Assembly: GCA_027050975.1 (NCBI GenBank)
Contig: JALUAR010000026.1
Location: 514-6,623 of the forward strand
Source: Thermodesulfovibrio sp.
GTDB taxonomy: Bacteria; Nitrospirota; Thermodesulfovibrionia; Thermodesulfovibrionales; JdFR-85
DNA: 6,110 nt
Reading direction: 5' to 3'
In this document: positions 5,690 to 6,110 of the stretch, piece by piece
How the letters are laid out: the number at the start of each line of letters is the position of its first letter
Position numbering within the stretch: position 1 is the stretch's first letter
Made by a program: the position numbers and the translations under genes
The notes under the pieces: generated by a model
What the model was told of the DNA's origin: nothing
The model's input: only the letters and a program-made list of their open reading frames with translations
Database searches by the model: none

Positions 5690-5724
5690 AAAAACATTCA
5701 CTTACGAAGTGAATGTTTTTTTTT
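5690..5724. terminator. Bidirectional rho-independent terminator downstream of the PIN-domain gene
   Basis: A perfect 14-base-pair stem pairs AAAAACATTCACTT (5690-5703) with AAGTGAATGTTTTT (5707-5720) around the loop ACG. On the minus strand it ends in TTTTT and lies 14 bases past the PIN-gene stop, so it serves as that gene's terminator. On the plus strand nine T residues follow, so it could also stop plus-strand transcription, although no plus-strand gene is seen just before it. Confidence 0.88.
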
Positions 5725-5737
5725 GCTGCTTTATTAT

Positions 5738-6110
5738 TCATTTCAGAATTGATAAAAACTCCAGGGAATTCACTATCTTTACGCCTTTAAACTCTTTTAA
5801 GTGTATAAGATGTTTATCACCTGAAACAATATAATCTGCATTACATGCTACTGCACAATCAATAAATTTATCATCATCAGGGTCATCTTCAATTATTTTA
5901 AACCGCTGCACTGGAATAACAGGTATGGTAAATGTGGAAAAATCAAGGAGTATCTCTTCTACTTCATGAGGATTCAGTTTAAACTTTTTCAGAAGTACCC
6001 TGGCTATCTCTTCTTCTATCTCCTCTGATGTATAAATCTCAATTTTTCCATCTCTTCCTAAATCAACAACCCTCCTCGGGGTTCCATTCCAAAAAATGGC
6101 AGATATGTAT
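5738..6110 (-). CDS. PIN-domain protein, putative toxin of a toxin-antitoxin pair (5' end outside window)
   Basis: The minus strand is open from the window edge to TGA at 5740-5738, giving 123 residues without a start; the N-terminus lies beyond 6110. The visible part starts YISAIFWNGTPRRVVDLG, typical just after the first catalytic Asp (DTN) of PIN proteins in the COG1569/PIN_3 group. It continues with a TSEEIEEEI segment carrying the second acidic site. It then has EDDPDDDKFIDCAVACNADYIVSGD (residues 74-98, read here in two halves), with the third and fourth acidic positions and the SGDKHL end motif. About 10 residues are missing, so the family length of about 135 fits. PIN proteins are Mg-dependent ribonucleases, often VapC-like toxins. 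The partner antitoxin would be expected upstream, outside the window. The gene ends with a strong hairpin terminator. Confidence 0.86.
   Translation of the reverse strand, partial: YISAIFWNGTPRRVVDLGRDGKIEIYTSEEIEEEIARVLLKKFKLNPHEVEEILLDFSTFTIPVIPVQRFKIIEDDPDDDKFIDCAVACNADYIVSGDKHLIHLKEFKGVKIVNSLEFLSILK

Noticed and set aside
5690..5724. Attachment site or transposon end
   Set aside because: The perfect stem with flanking A and T runs, 14 bases after a stop codon, is fully explained as a bidirectional terminator; no integrase or transposase is near.

Overview
This is an AT-leaning chromosomal window of about 43-45% GC by eye. It carries five protein genes, two of them cut by the window edges. 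The gene mix is a GH13_18 phosphorylase, an HDOD signalling protein, a WecA/MraY-type sugar-phosphate transferase with a PilZ tail, an NTP_transf_5 nucleotidyltransferase and a PIN-domain protein. Together with short degenerate tandem repeats between genes, this suggests a free-living Gram-negative bacterium of the Nitrospirota or Desulfobacterota type. That placement is inferred from the gene families, not from a marker gene. Nothing indicates a phage, plasmid or transposon.

Layout. Positions 1-1428 (+) hold the C-terminal part of a sucrose-phosphorylase-like enzyme, most like the glucosylglycerate phosphorylases. It converges on an HDOD gene (1425-2294, -), and the two stop codons overlap. 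The 2295-2662 gap contains, on the minus strand, an extended -10 promoter candidate, two hairpin-forming inverted repeats in the presumed HDOD leader, and a clear rho-independent terminator that ends the next gene. Positions 2663-4135 (-) encode the main item: a complete WecA/TagO-like polyprenyl-phosphate sugar-1-phosphate transferase with a C-terminal PilZ domain carrying both c-di-GMP-binding motifs. The 4136-4437 gap has a good ribosome binding site, a sigma-70-like promoter candidate, a nonamer repeat array and a heptamer repeat array. Positions 4438-5559 (-) encode an NTP_transf_5-family nucleotidyltransferase. Its start codon abuts a second nonamer array (5561-5659). A strong bidirectional hairpin terminator (5690-5724) separates it from the 3' part of a PIN-domain toxin-like gene (5738-6110, -), which has no start inside the window.

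How the parts may work together. The transferase would start a lipid-linked glycan, such as an exopolysaccharide or O-antigen-like polymer, at the inner membrane. Its PilZ domain suggests that c-di-GMP gates this first committed step. The nucleotidyltransferase family is often found near exopolysaccharide genes, so these two may belong together functionally, although each appears to have its own transcription signals. The HDOD protein is a plausible signalling neighbour. The phosphorylase belongs to compatible-solute or storage-sugar metabolism and probably to a separate operon. The repeat arrays are strongly C-rich and G-poor in the minus-strand transcript and could act as Rho-loading sequences; this is a hypothesis.
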